6,598 bases of DNA. Source: Planctomycetota bacterium. Its GTDB lineage: Bacteria > JAJVIF01 > JAPKYR01. Below, piece after piece: positions 1 through 6,124 of the stretch. A program made the position numbers and the translations under genes. Within the stretch, counting starts at the first letter, position 1; each line of letters begins with the position of its first letter. The stretch covers positions 1 to 6,598 of the forward strand of contig DAOVJF010000151.1 of the NCBI GenBank assembly GCA_030673355.1, in the 5' to 3' direction. The notes under the pieces are model-generated. The model saw nothing but the letters and a program-made list of their open reading frames with translations, was not told the origin of the DNA and made no database searches.

Positions 1-459
1 CACTGCAGGGAATTCCCTCCATACGGAACCCGGCGCGTGAATTCCAGCTTCCCAGAAGCTTAGCGCCCGGGCGTTGGAAATTATTACGGCTTGATTCATG
101 GCCTTCACCCTTTCGATGAAGGCCGGTTACAGGGGCAGTCTGTCACAACCTGTAGGTCGAGCAAGTCAACACCCAGCGCGGCGAGTCTATGCCGGGGCAA
201 GTCAGCGGTCGATTTCACATGGCCGTTCGGGCATTAATTTGTCCAGTCGCGCGTCGGGTTCCGGAGTATTATCAAAAAAACGGAGGAGGAAACAACAAGG
301 CACACACAGAAAAACCAGGGACAACCGCTGGAAGCGGTCGGCACATGTCATCCGATAGCTGGAAGCTAACGGCACGATTGCTGGTGCATGTCGGGTTGTG
401 CGATAAAATGAGAGGGTACCGGGTTTGGTAAAAAGAATCGGGGAATAAAAAGACCCTTG
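1..459. other. Gene-free region with multiple stem-loops; possible structured RNA
   Basis: No open frame here looks like a gene: the candidates overlap in different frames, are rich in Arg/Ser, and resemble no family I know. What the sequence does show is repeated secondary-structure potential on the plus strand: 29-71 (outer GGCGC/GCGCC, inner AGCTTC/GAAGCT around a 3-nt loop); 100-124 (8 perfect pairs, 9-nt loop); 128-154 (6 pairs, 15-nt loop); 189-234 (ATGCC/GGCAT enclosing CGGTC/GGCCG); 324-338 (6 pairs, GGA loop); 352-372 (8 pairs with one A/A mismatch, GGA loop). Between the two halves lies an A- and purine-rich linker (273-320) containing a GGAGGAGGA tract. I match it to no known RNA family. 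It could also simply be intergenic DNA downstream of the minus-strand TPM operon; the strand is not fixed, since most stems fold on either strand. Confidence 0.35.
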
Positions 460-996
460 TTATTTTTCCGGCTGCGGTACTTTTTCGCGTATGATTTTCA
501 ATAGCATTTCAGTACCGGCTTTTAAACCAAAGTAATAACTACCATCCTTAAAAAATGGGATAAATGTCTCCTGGACTATCTCGTCCCCTTCCTTCTCCGG
601 GATGTATTTTTCCAGCCCGAGCCCGACCTCGCATTCAACATGTTTTTGATCGACACTCAAGAGGATCAAGAGTCCCCGGTTGATTTTCGGTTTGCCGATT
701 CCCCAACTGTTGTAAAGATGGAATGCATATTCCGATGGCAGTAACGGGTCGGTTGTTCTGAGTGTGGCAACTACCAGAGGTATCCCTGTCCGGTTGAGAT
801 TCTCTTCGAGCATTCCCGAGAGTTCGGTAATCTCATCATCTGTAAGGACCCCGGCGTAGTCATTTACGGATCCTCTCGGCGGGGGAATTACAACTTTTTT
901 AGAAAGAATTTCAGTCGCGACCCCGCATCCCGGACAGAATTCCCGATCCGTCTCAAATTCCTGGCCGCATAACCGGCATTTGATTTTCTCATTCAT
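460..996 (-). CDS. Soluble TPM-domain protein with N-terminal zinc ribbon
   Basis: 178-residue protein, last gene of the LemA/TPM operon. Residues 7-24 form a zinc ribbon with two CxxC knuckles (CRLC at 7-10, CPGC at 21-24). A TPM domain follows (about 44-168), recognised by VNDYAGVL near its start and the core LYNSWGIG (94-101) followed by NRGLLILLS. TPM domains (named for TLP18.3, Psb32 and MOLO-1) are usually exported and membrane-tethered; plant TLP18.3 has been reported to have phosphatase activity, but the bacterial role is unclear. This copy has no signal peptide or membrane helix, so it is predicted to be cytosolic (inference). The ATG lies 3 nt after the upstream TPM gene's stop. Its ribosome binding site (GGAGGGAG in the message) sits inside the codons for that protein's final Gly/Ser residues, so translation is probably coupled. 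No clear intrinsic terminator follows the stop. Confidence 0.85.
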   Translation of the reverse strand: MNEKIKCRLCGQEFETDREFCPGCGVATEILSKKVVIPPPRGSVNDYAGVLTDDEITELSGMLEENLNRTGIPLVVATLRTTDPLLPSEYAFHLYNSWGIGKPKINRGLLILLSVDQKHVECEVGLGLEKYIPEKEGDEIVQETFIPFFKDGSYYFGLKAGTEMLLKIIREKVPQPEK

Positions 997-999
997 AAT

Positions 1000-1890
1000 T
1001 CACCAGCTCCCTCCTCCACCGCCGCCGCCGGACGATCCCCCCGAGAAACCTCCGAAACTGCTTCCACCGCTCGACCATCCCGATGAGCCGCCGGAACTCC
1101 AGCCCGATGAGCCCCCTCCCGATCCGGCTTGCGCTACCAGCATCGGGATTACTATCATCCTGCTGAATTCATGATGGCACACATTGCACACATAGTCTTT
1201 TTTTCTGATCCCCGAATGTGAGTAATCCGATGAAAGGACCTCGCGATCGTTTGACATGGTTACACGGCTGCCGCATCGAGGGCATTTTAACCGGACAGCA
1301 AATGAAATAAGGATAATCAGTCCGACGATCGCAAAAATCGGTACCAGCACCCACCCGAAATTAAACGAAAAGCCGGTATCGTATGTTTCACCGCCGAGTA
1401 CCGCGGCATACTGTGCAGCGGCTTTTATTAATCCCTCACCGTAATCATCATTCCTGAATTCGGGTACCGCTTCATTTTCCATTATCCTGACAGCCAGAGT
1501 GTCGGTAATTACATCTTCGATTCCATAACCTGTCGAAACCCAGAACTCATGATCGTCGATAGCTGCCAGGATAAGGAGACCGTTATCCGCTTCCTTACCA
1601 CCTATACCCCAGGTGTTGAACAATTCAAAAGTGAAATCCGAAATATCAAGGCTGCCTGTGGTATTAATCGTCACTATCGCCATCTCTACTGAATTTGCCA
1701 GAACCAGGTCTTCGCAAATTGAAATTAGCGTCCTTTCATCACTTTTCGAAATCACTCCCGCATAATCGTTCACATAACCTGTCGGGTCCCCGAGCGATGA
1801 GACTGTCTCAGCGAATGCAGTTCCGGGTAACCAGAGGACTATTAGAATTACTGAAATGAGCAGTGGAGATATTTTTTTTATGTGTCCCAT
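1000..1890 (-). CDS. Membrane-anchored TPM-domain protein with zinc ribbon and Gly/Ser tail (YgcG-like)
   Basis: 296 residues. An N-terminal signal sequence (about 1-27; hydrophobic 9-25, likely cleavage after AFA) leads to a TPM domain (about 38-163) with GYVNDYAGVIS, FNTWGIGG (91-98) and NGLLILAA. A second membrane helix spans about 179-199. Beyond it is a zinc ribbon with CPRC (203-206) and CNVC (235-238), then a Gly/Ser/Trp tail (256-296) ending GGGGSW. The predicted topology puts the TPM domain outside and the zinc ribbon and tail in the cytoplasm. Tails of this type are common in bacterial TPM proteins such as YgcG, which are often encoded beside LemA; function is unproven. The ATG at 1890 is preceded by GGAG with a 7-nt spacer, 17 nt after the lemA-like stop. 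The tail DNA (about 1057-1110) contains imperfect 24-nt tandem repeats encoding SSGWSSGG twice, so its length may vary between strains. Confidence 0.9.
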   Translation of the reverse strand: MGHIKKISPLLISVILIVLWLPGTAFAETVSSLGDPTGYVNDYAGVISKSDERTLISICEDLVLANSVEMAIVTINTTGSLDISDFTFELFNTWGIGGKEADNGLLILAAIDDHEFWVSTGYGIEDVITDTLAVRIMENEAVPEFRNDDYGEGLIKAAAQYAAVLGGETYDTGFSFNFGWVLVPIFAIVGLIILISFAVRLKCPRCGSRVTMSNDREVLSSDYSHSGIRKKDYVCNVCHHEFSRMIVIPMLVAQAGSGGGSSGWSSGGSSGWSSGGSSFGGFSGGSSGGGGGGGSW

Positions 1891-1907
1891 ATACCGTCTC
1901 CAGGTAA

Positions 1908-2447
1908 TTATAACTCACCGTTCCCAAACGTAAAAATATTAGCGGGGAAAGTTCTCAGGGCCGAATTGTACATCTCGGCGGCTTCCTCGAAATTCCCCTT
2001 CTCGACAGAAAAGCGGTTGCGAAGTCCTTCCATCTCGATTGTCAAATCCCTGAACGCATCCTCCGACAGGCTCATTGAGCATCCACGGTTGACTTCAACC
2101 CATGCGTTCTCGATTTCATCCCAGATACCCTCAAGAACTGAAATCGACGGTGCATCCAACTCCGATAACCGCGCGACCGAATTACCCGCTTCACTAACCG
2201 ATACCCCAGCATCCTCGCCGCAATTAAAAGAGAGCATCCGGTTCAGAACGCCCGGGGCTTTTTCAGCCTGCTCGACCATCCTGTTATACGCACCGATCGC
2301 AACCGACCGTTTTTTATTTATCTCTGCCCTGACGCCGACAGCACCGATCAGAATCAGCAGAACAAGCACAAGAACCAGCCCGAAACATCCGATCCGGGTA
2401 ATCCGACTGGACTGCATGTATTTTATTCCAGCATCCGTTGTAGCCAT
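1908..2447 (-). CDS. Divergent LemA-like single-pass membrane protein
   Basis: 179 residues with one strong hydrophobic helix (about 20-39) after a short polar N-terminus, then a soluble, mostly helical domain. The only family signal I see is at the C-terminus: FSVEKGNFEEAAEMYNSAL then RTFPANIF (about 146-172) matches the last LemA helix, where the pattern is roughly R-x-YN-x-A-V-x-x-YN-x-x-I-x-x-FP-x-N. The hallmark LemA N-terminal block (LRN...W...RADLIPNL) is absent, and two cysteines (76 and 123) sit in the predicted external domain. I read it as a degenerate LemA paralogue working with its neighbour. The alternative is an unrelated helical membrane protein with a chance C-terminal match. 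It starts 3 nt after the lemA stop behind a GA-rich stretch with only a weak Shine-Dalgarno, so expression probably depends on translation of lemA. Cys21 precedes the hydrophobic helix and is not a lipobox. Confidence 0.7.
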   Translation of the reverse strand: MATTDAGIKYMQSSRITRIGCFGLVLVLVLLILIGAVGVRAEINKKRSVAIGAYNRMVEQAEKAPGVLNRMLSFNCGEDAGVSVSEAGNSVARLSELDAPSISVLEGIWDEIENAWVEVNRGCSMSLSEDAFRDLTIEMEGLRNRFSVEKGNFEEAAEMYNSALRTFPANIFTFGNGEL

Positions 2448-2450
2448 GGC

Positions 2451-3020
2451 TTATTCTACTCTTTCTTCTCCGGGAGCCAGGTTAAGCGCCGGCGCTTCCC
2501 TCGATCCCTTAAATTCAAATAAATAGAGTAATGAAAATCCGGTTATCGCCGCGACAACATTTCCGGGAAATTTCAAAACAAAATCGTTATGCGCCTTTAC
2601 AACGTCGTTATAATTATAACGTCTCTCCGCGATCTCATCCTCGATCCTGAATAACCCGGACTGGAGCATAAGGAAATCCTGATTTGCCTTGAGATCGGGA
2701 TAACTCTCTCTCAGGGCCAGGATGGATTTAACATGCGATGAGAGGCTCGTGTCCTGCACCCCCGCCCTGTCGAAGCCGCCGTGAATCGCTTCGGTACGGG
2801 CCAGAGACACTTTCTCAAGTACATCCATCTCGTGCCTGGCATATCCCTTGACAACTTCGATCAGGTTCGGGATAAGGTCGGCACGTTTTTTTAACAGGAC
2901 ATCCACCTGCGACCATTCGGTTTCAGTAACATTACGAAGCTGGGCAAGACGATTATAAGCATAAAAAATATAGGCAAAAATTATCAGGACGAAAAATAAT
3001 ATCAGTATTAAAACCGGCAT
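2451..3020 (-). CDS. lemA: LemA family membrane protein
   Basis: 189 residues, normal LemA length. An N-terminal membrane anchor (about 2-20) is followed by the typical helical bundle: YNRLAQLRN (22-30), W36, RADLIPNLIEVVKGYARHE (46-64), EKVSLAR, then YPDLKANQDFLMLQ (107-120), EDEIAERRYNYNDVV (127-141) and FPGNVVAAITGF (151-162). These are the conserved blocks of the family. LemA proteins have a short external N-terminus and a cytoplasmic helical domain in the usual model; their molecular function is unknown. First gene of the lemA/lemA-like/TPM/TPM operon. No Shine-Dalgarno precedes the ATG (leader ends TTGACTACAAAACGTT), although the N-terminus fits the family, so I keep this start. A promoter should lie between the pilC terminator and the ATG (3021-3097), but I found only a weak TACTAT -10-like box (3049-3054) without a good -35. 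Confidence 0.93.
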   Translation of the reverse strand: MPVLILILFFVLIIFAYIFYAYNRLAQLRNVTETEWSQVDVLLKKRADLIPNLIEVVKGYARHEMDVLEKVSLARTEAIHGGFDRAGVQDTSLSSHVKSILALRESYPDLKANQDFLMLQSGLFRIEDEIAERRYNYNDVVKAHNDFVLKFPGNVVAAITGFSLLYLFEFKGSREAPALNLAPGEERVE

Positions 3021-3097
3021 AACGTTTTGTAGTCAAGTTTTACAATGGATAGTACCACAGACTTTCGCAAAATGTATTTGGTCACTTCCCATGAATT

Positions 3098-3126
3098 AAA
3101 AAAAAAACCGGCTCGTTTGAGCCGGT
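3098..3126 (-). terminator. Intrinsic terminator of pilC
   Basis: Read on the minus strand, this is an 8-bp perfect stem (ACCGGCTC/GAGCCGGT, 3107-3114 with 3119-3126) closed by a 4-nt AAAC loop and followed directly by ten T residues (3098-3107, the first overlapping the stem's last pair). It lies 38 nt past the pilC stop and separates pilC from the lemA operon, which runs in the same direction. The T-tract follows the stem only on the minus strand, so termination is directional. Confidence 0.93.
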
Positions 3127-3164
3127 ATATTCGAGATCAAAAATTATTAATTAATTTTCTTCGG

Positions 3165-4406
3165 TTAACCGGTGCCGGTCGATACGTTGGTCATATTCTC
3201 AATCGCACTGAACAGGGGCAGGTAAAGCGATATAACGATGAAACCGATCACAACACCCATTAATGTGATCAGTACCGGCTCGATCATTGTCGTGAACGCG
3301 TCGATCGTGTAATCGACCTCCCTGTCGTAAAAGTCACTGATTTTCTGGAGCATGTCATCAAGGGACCCTGTTTCCTCACCTACCGAGATCATGTCGATAA
3401 CCATGGGAGGGAACTCGCCGGTTTCTTCCAACGGGTAGCTGATACGCTCGCCTTCCTTGATCGAAATTTTCGCTTTCGCAACTGCGGCCGCGATTACCGC
3501 ATTACCCACGGTCTCTTCGACAACGGTCAGGCTTTTAATAATCGGGACTCCCGATTTAAGAAGAATAGCGAAAGTTCTGGAGAACCTGGATAACGCGATA
3601 CGTCTGAGCAGGAATCCAAATACGGGAAGCCTTAACTGGATATTGTCCTTAAGCCTGTTAAAGAATGGGAAATTACTTGCATATTTCGATCCAATAATAA
3701 GCAGAAAAATAGCAGCGATAAGAAACGGAGCACCGTGAACAACTATATTCGATATTTTAATCAGGATAAGGGTCATTGTGGGCAGCGTAGCGTCCATGTC
3801 GCGGAAAATTTCAACGAACTTTGGAACAACGAAAATCATGATCAAGCCAACGATTAAAGCGGCTGCGGACAGGATAATGATCGGGTAACGAATACCCGCC
3901 TGTACGTTCTGCCTGATCTCAATTTCCCGCTCCATATCCATCGCGATCCTGTCGAGAACGATATCAAGTGAACCCGATTCCTCACCCGATTTAATCAGGT
4001 TGACCATCAGGGTGTCGAAAACTTTTGGGTGCTGACCCATTGCATGCGATAACGAGTAACCCTCCTCGACCATCTTCGCCACATTCTGGAGGATTTCCGC
4101 CAGGTGTGTATTTTCTGTCTGTTTAACGATAATCCTCAGTGACCGCAGGATAGGCAGACCGGCGTTGATCATCGTGGACATTAATCGCGAAAAGATCGAC
4201 ATGTCCTTCAGTTTGATCGGACTCAGGCGCTGTATAGCCCTATCAAGGCGCTCATATAAGGTGTTTTCCCCGATCTCTGTAATTTTGTTTACGAAGTAGC
4301 CCTGATCTCGTAACCGCTCGATCAACTGATCGCGGCTGTCCATTGTGACGGTTCCGGTAATATTTTTTCCGAACCGGTCACGCACATTGAAATTGAATTT
4401 TGGCAT
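3165..4406 (-). CDS. pilC: Type IV pilus assembly / type II secretion platform protein (PilC/GspF)
   Basis: Polytopic inner-membrane protein that forms the platform for the assembly ATPase in type IV pili or type II secretion. From the chosen start it is 413 residues, usual for the family. It has an N-terminal cytoplasmic segment, then two GspF domains: the first with NAGLPILRSL (81-90), VEEGYSLSHA (113-122) and SGEESGSLD (140-148); the second with LLKSGVPIIKSL (282-293) and SVGEETGSLD (341-350). Membrane helices are predicted near 175-195, 222-240 and 374-398. An in-frame ATG at 4439 would add 11 residues, but no Shine-Dalgarno precedes it. The ATG at 4406 has AAGGAG (4419-4424) 12 nt upstream and gives MPKFNFNVRD, the typical family N-terminus, so I prefer it. 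No pilB, pilT or pilin gene is adjacent. With its own terminator and a divergent neighbour it may be monocistronic. Whether it serves pili or secretion cannot be decided here. Confidence 0.93.
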   Translation of the reverse strand: MPKFNFNVRDRFGKNITGTVTMDSRDQLIERLRDQGYFVNKITEIGENTLYERLDRAIQRLSPIKLKDMSIFSRLMSTMINAGLPILRSLRIIVKQTENTHLAEILQNVAKMVEEGYSLSHAMGQHPKVFDTLMVNLIKSGEESGSLDIVLDRIAMDMEREIEIRQNVQAGIRYPIIILSAAALIVGLIMIFVVPKFVEIFRDMDATLPTMTLILIKISNIVVHGAPFLIAAIFLLIIGSKYASNFPFFNRLKDNIQLRLPVFGFLLRRIALSRFSRTFAILLKSGVPIIKSLTVVEETVGNAVIAAAVAKAKISIKEGERISYPLEETGEFPPMVIDMISVGEETGSLDDMLQKISDFYDREVDYTIDAFTTMIEPVLITLMGVVIGFIVISLYLPLFSAIENMTNVSTGTG

Positions 4407-4485
4407 CTTGTTTAAAGGCTCCTTCTTTATTAACGGCATTAATTACCGTTTATTGTGATACGAGCCTGTAGAAAAGTTCCTAATT

Positions 4486-4511
4486 ATTATACCTCATACC
4501 CATGCATACCC
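4486..4511 (-). promoter_or_regulatory. Possible pilC promoter with phased direct repeats
   Basis: On the minus strand a perfect TATAAT (4491 to 4486) would start transcription about 70 nt before the pilC ATG. No TTGACA-like -35 box lies 16-18 nt upstream. Instead the minus strand carries two copies of GGGTATG (4495-4501 and 4505-4511) exactly 10 bp apart, one helical turn, immediately upstream of the -10. That arrangement fits an activator site compensating for a missing -35, but this is inference. Confidence 0.35.
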
Positions 4512-4618
4512 TCTACCCCGATTACATTTATAATATATCATAAAGCCGACCGATGGTCTATTATACTTTTTCGACAGCTTTTTATATATATTCGCATTGA
4601 TTTGGACACGGTATCCAC

Positions 4619-4647
4619 TTGCCCTTTGGATTCCGGGTGCTTAGAAT
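4619..4647 (+). promoter_or_regulatory. Predicted sigma-70-type promoter of rmlB
   Basis: TTGCCC (4619-4624) and TAGAAT (4642-4647) are separated by exactly 17 bp and match the -35 and -10 consensus at 4/6 and 5/6 positions. Transcription would start near 4654, leaving a leader of about 26 nt that contains the AGGAG ribosome binding site (4668-4672, 7 nt before the ATG). Confidence 0.55.
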
Positions 4648-4679
4648 AATCCTTCCAGACATTCAGCAGGAGCCAGCAT

Positions 4680-5699
4680 ATGAGAATACTAGTTACCGGC
4701 GGCGCCGGTTTTATCGGATCGAACTTCGTAAGTTACACATTAAAAAAACATCCTGACGACAGGATAATCGTTCTCGACGCGCTTACCTATGCCGGGAACC
4801 TTGAAAATTTCGACAAGGAAATCTGGAATAACCCGAATTTCCAGTTTTTCCATGGAAATATAACCGATGAGAAACTTGTCAAAGAACTCATGCGAAATGT
4901 CGATGCGGTCGTCCATTTCGCCGCCGAAACACATGTTGACAGGTCGATCCGTGAGGCCGGGACTTTCCTTGAAACGGACATCTGGGGAACTTATATCCTC
5001 CTGGATTCCGCCAGGCTGGCAGGGATCGAGCGATTCGTTCATATTTCCACCGATGAGGTATACGGCGAAGCTGAGGACCACGCTTCAGTCGAGGGCGACG
5101 ATCTCAAGCCAAAAAGCCCGTATGCTGCCAGCAAAACAGGCGCGGATCGCCTCGCATGGAGTTACTGGACCACTTATGAGCTGCCGGTGACAATCTCGAG
5201 GTGCTCAAATAATTACGGGCCGTTCCAATATCCGGAAAAACTTATTCCCCTGTTTGTAACAAACGCGATGGAAGATAAACCGCTTCCCGTGTACGGACAT
5301 GGAAAAAATACCCGTGACTGGATCTATGTCCTTGACCACTGCTCCGCTATCGATGCCCTGATGAGGAGCGATGGTGATAAGGTCAACGGTGAGGTTTTCA
5401 ATGTTTCTTCAGAGCATGAGCTTTCCGTGCTGGATATCACAGGTATCATCCTGAAAGCCCTCGGCAAACCGGAATCGCTCATTAATCACGTTGAAGACCG
5501 TCCCGGACATGTGATACGCCACGCGGTCGACCCGTCTAAAATTAATAAGGTCCTGGGATGGAAGCCGGAATACGGATTCGTCGAAAATATTGAAAAGACC
5601 ATCGATTGGTACAGGAACAACGAGACCTGGTGGCGGAATCTCAAAGAAAAACAGGCTGAATACAAGGAATGGATTAAAGCCCAGTACGGGAAAGGTTAA
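4680..5699 (+). CDS. rmlB: dTDP-glucose 4,6-dehydratase (RmlB/RfbB-type)
   Basis: 339-residue extended short-chain dehydrogenase/reductase that converts dTDP-glucose to dTDP-4-keto-6-deoxyglucose, the second step toward dTDP-rhamnose and other deoxysugars; cytosolic, NAD-dependent. Visible features: Rossmann glycine motif TGGAGFIGS (6-14); acidic D33 after the second strand, in VLDALTYAGNLENF as typical of RmlB; HFAAETHVDRS (79-89); the active-site block HISTDEVYGE (121-130) with T124, D125 and E126; catalytic YAASK (Y148, K152); RCSNNYGPFQYPEKLIP (174-190); and DRPGH (273-277) in the substrate domain. The T-D-E triad plus YxxxK separates it from UDP-glucose epimerases. A close nucleotide-sugar dehydratase with another nucleotide preference remains possible. 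It stands alone: rmlA, rmlC and rmlD are not adjacent. AGGAG is 7 nt before the ATG. The gene converges on the DUF302 gene 21 nt downstream. Confidence 0.9.
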   Translation: MRILVTGGAGFIGSNFVSYTLKKHPDDRIIVLDALTYAGNLENFDKEIWNNPNFQFFHGNITDEKLVKELMRNVDAVVHFAAETHVDRSIREAGTFLETDIWGTYILLDSARLAGIERFVHISTDEVYGEAEDHASVEGDDLKPKSPYAASKTGADRLAWSYWTTYELPVTISRCSNNYGPFQYPEKLIPLFVTNAMEDKPLPVYGHGKNTRDWIYVLDHCSAIDALMRSDGDKVNGEVFNVSSEHELSVLDITGIILKALGKPESLINHVEDRPGHVIRHAVDPSKINKVLGWKPEYGFVENIEKTIDWYRNNETWWRNLKEKQAEYKEWIKAQYGKG

Positions 5700-5708
5700 C
5701 TACCGGGC
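5679..5708 (-). terminator. Weak hairpin between convergent rmlB and DUF302 genes
   Basis: On the minus strand GCCCGGTA and TACTGGGC can form an 8-pair stem (one G-U pair) around a 14-nt loop, followed only by TTTAAT. On the plus strand the same stem has an A/C mismatch and no T-tract. It overlaps the last codons of rmlB. It may reduce read-through from the DUF302 gene, but it is not a strong intrinsic terminator. Confidence 0.25.
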
Positions 5709-5720
5709 AATCTCATGTTG

Positions 5721-6104
5721 TTACAGCCTGTGGATTATTGCCATCAGCTTCTCACGGAGTTCCCCGGCATACCTGTAAAGTACCTGGTTTTTACTCGCGT
5801 TCAGGGTCTTGATCGGATCAAAAATAGCTACCTCGACAGCTCCGCTGGGCATAACTTCCACAATTATTGTACATGGTGTGGATTTGGCAATCTGTTCTTC
5901 CTTATCGGCAGGCCATTTTGAATACCGTTTGCTCCTTCCCCTTTTGAATTCCTTGAAATATGCCGAAATTTTTACCTTCTTTGATGAGTCCCCGGCGGTT
6001 TCCTGTAATACATCGAATCCCTCCCTGAACAGGGCATCCGACAGCTTGTCCACCACCTCATCAAGTGGAATTTTGAGTTTTCGCCTGAAACAGTAATCTG
6101 ACAT
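5721..6104 (-). CDS. DUF302-family protein
   Basis: 127 residues, the size of a single DUF302 domain, with no signal peptide or membrane helix, so probably cytosolic. The family signature is the block TPCTIIVEVMPSGAVEVAIFDP (76-97), where Pro-Cys is followed by a beta strand and a conserved F-DP turn; the N-terminal KIPLDEVVDKLSDALFREGF (11-30) matches the first helix. The function of DUF302 is unknown. The middle (residues 42-75) is unusually Lys/Arg-rich for the family as I remember it. The gene starts 20 nt after the stop of the M28 peptidase gene on the same strand and could be co-transcribed with it, but no Shine-Dalgarno is visible in that 20-nt gap. Its 3' end converges on rmlB. Confidence 0.8.
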   Translation of the reverse strand: MSDYCFRRKLKIPLDEVVDKLSDALFREGFDVLQETAGDSSKKVKISAYFKEFKRGRSKRYSKWPADKEEQIAKSTPCTIIVEVMPSGAVEVAIFDPIKTLNASKNQVLYRYAGELREKLMAIIHRL

Positions 6105-6124
6105 TGATAATCGGAATTTTATTT

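Noticed and set aside
10..60. Resemblance of GGAACCCGGC to the 3' end of RNase P RNA
   Set aside because: The conserved ACAGAA before it reads ACGGAA and the following CUUAU is absent, so the match is too short to support the call; the rest would lie outside the window.
98..431. Two overlapping plus-strand reading frames of 80-86 codons in the left region
   Set aside because: They overlap out of frame, have no ribosome binding site, an Arg/Ser-rich composition unlike the real genes, and no recognisable domain; the stem-loops explain the region better.
980..1174. Proline-rich plus-strand frame
   Set aside because: It is simply the complement of the Gly/Ser tail codons of the TPM protein.
2385..2387. 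Cys21 of the LemA-like protein as a lipoprotein cysteine
   Set aside because: It lies before rather than after the hydrophobic segment, and Arg18 at -3 does not fit a lipobox.
1882..2526. Long plus-strand reading frame of 214 codons opposite the lemA-like gene
   Set aside because: It is antisense to two well-supported operon genes, has Ser/Arg-rich composition and no family signature.
3045..3263. Plus-strand frame of 72 codons between lemA and pilC
   Set aside because: It contains the pilC terminator hairpin and overlaps the 3' end of pilC.
4529..4534. Perfect TATAAT on the plus strand upstream of rmlB
   Set aside because: No -35 box at a usable distance and it lies about 145 nt from the start codon; the 4619-4647 pair is better placed.
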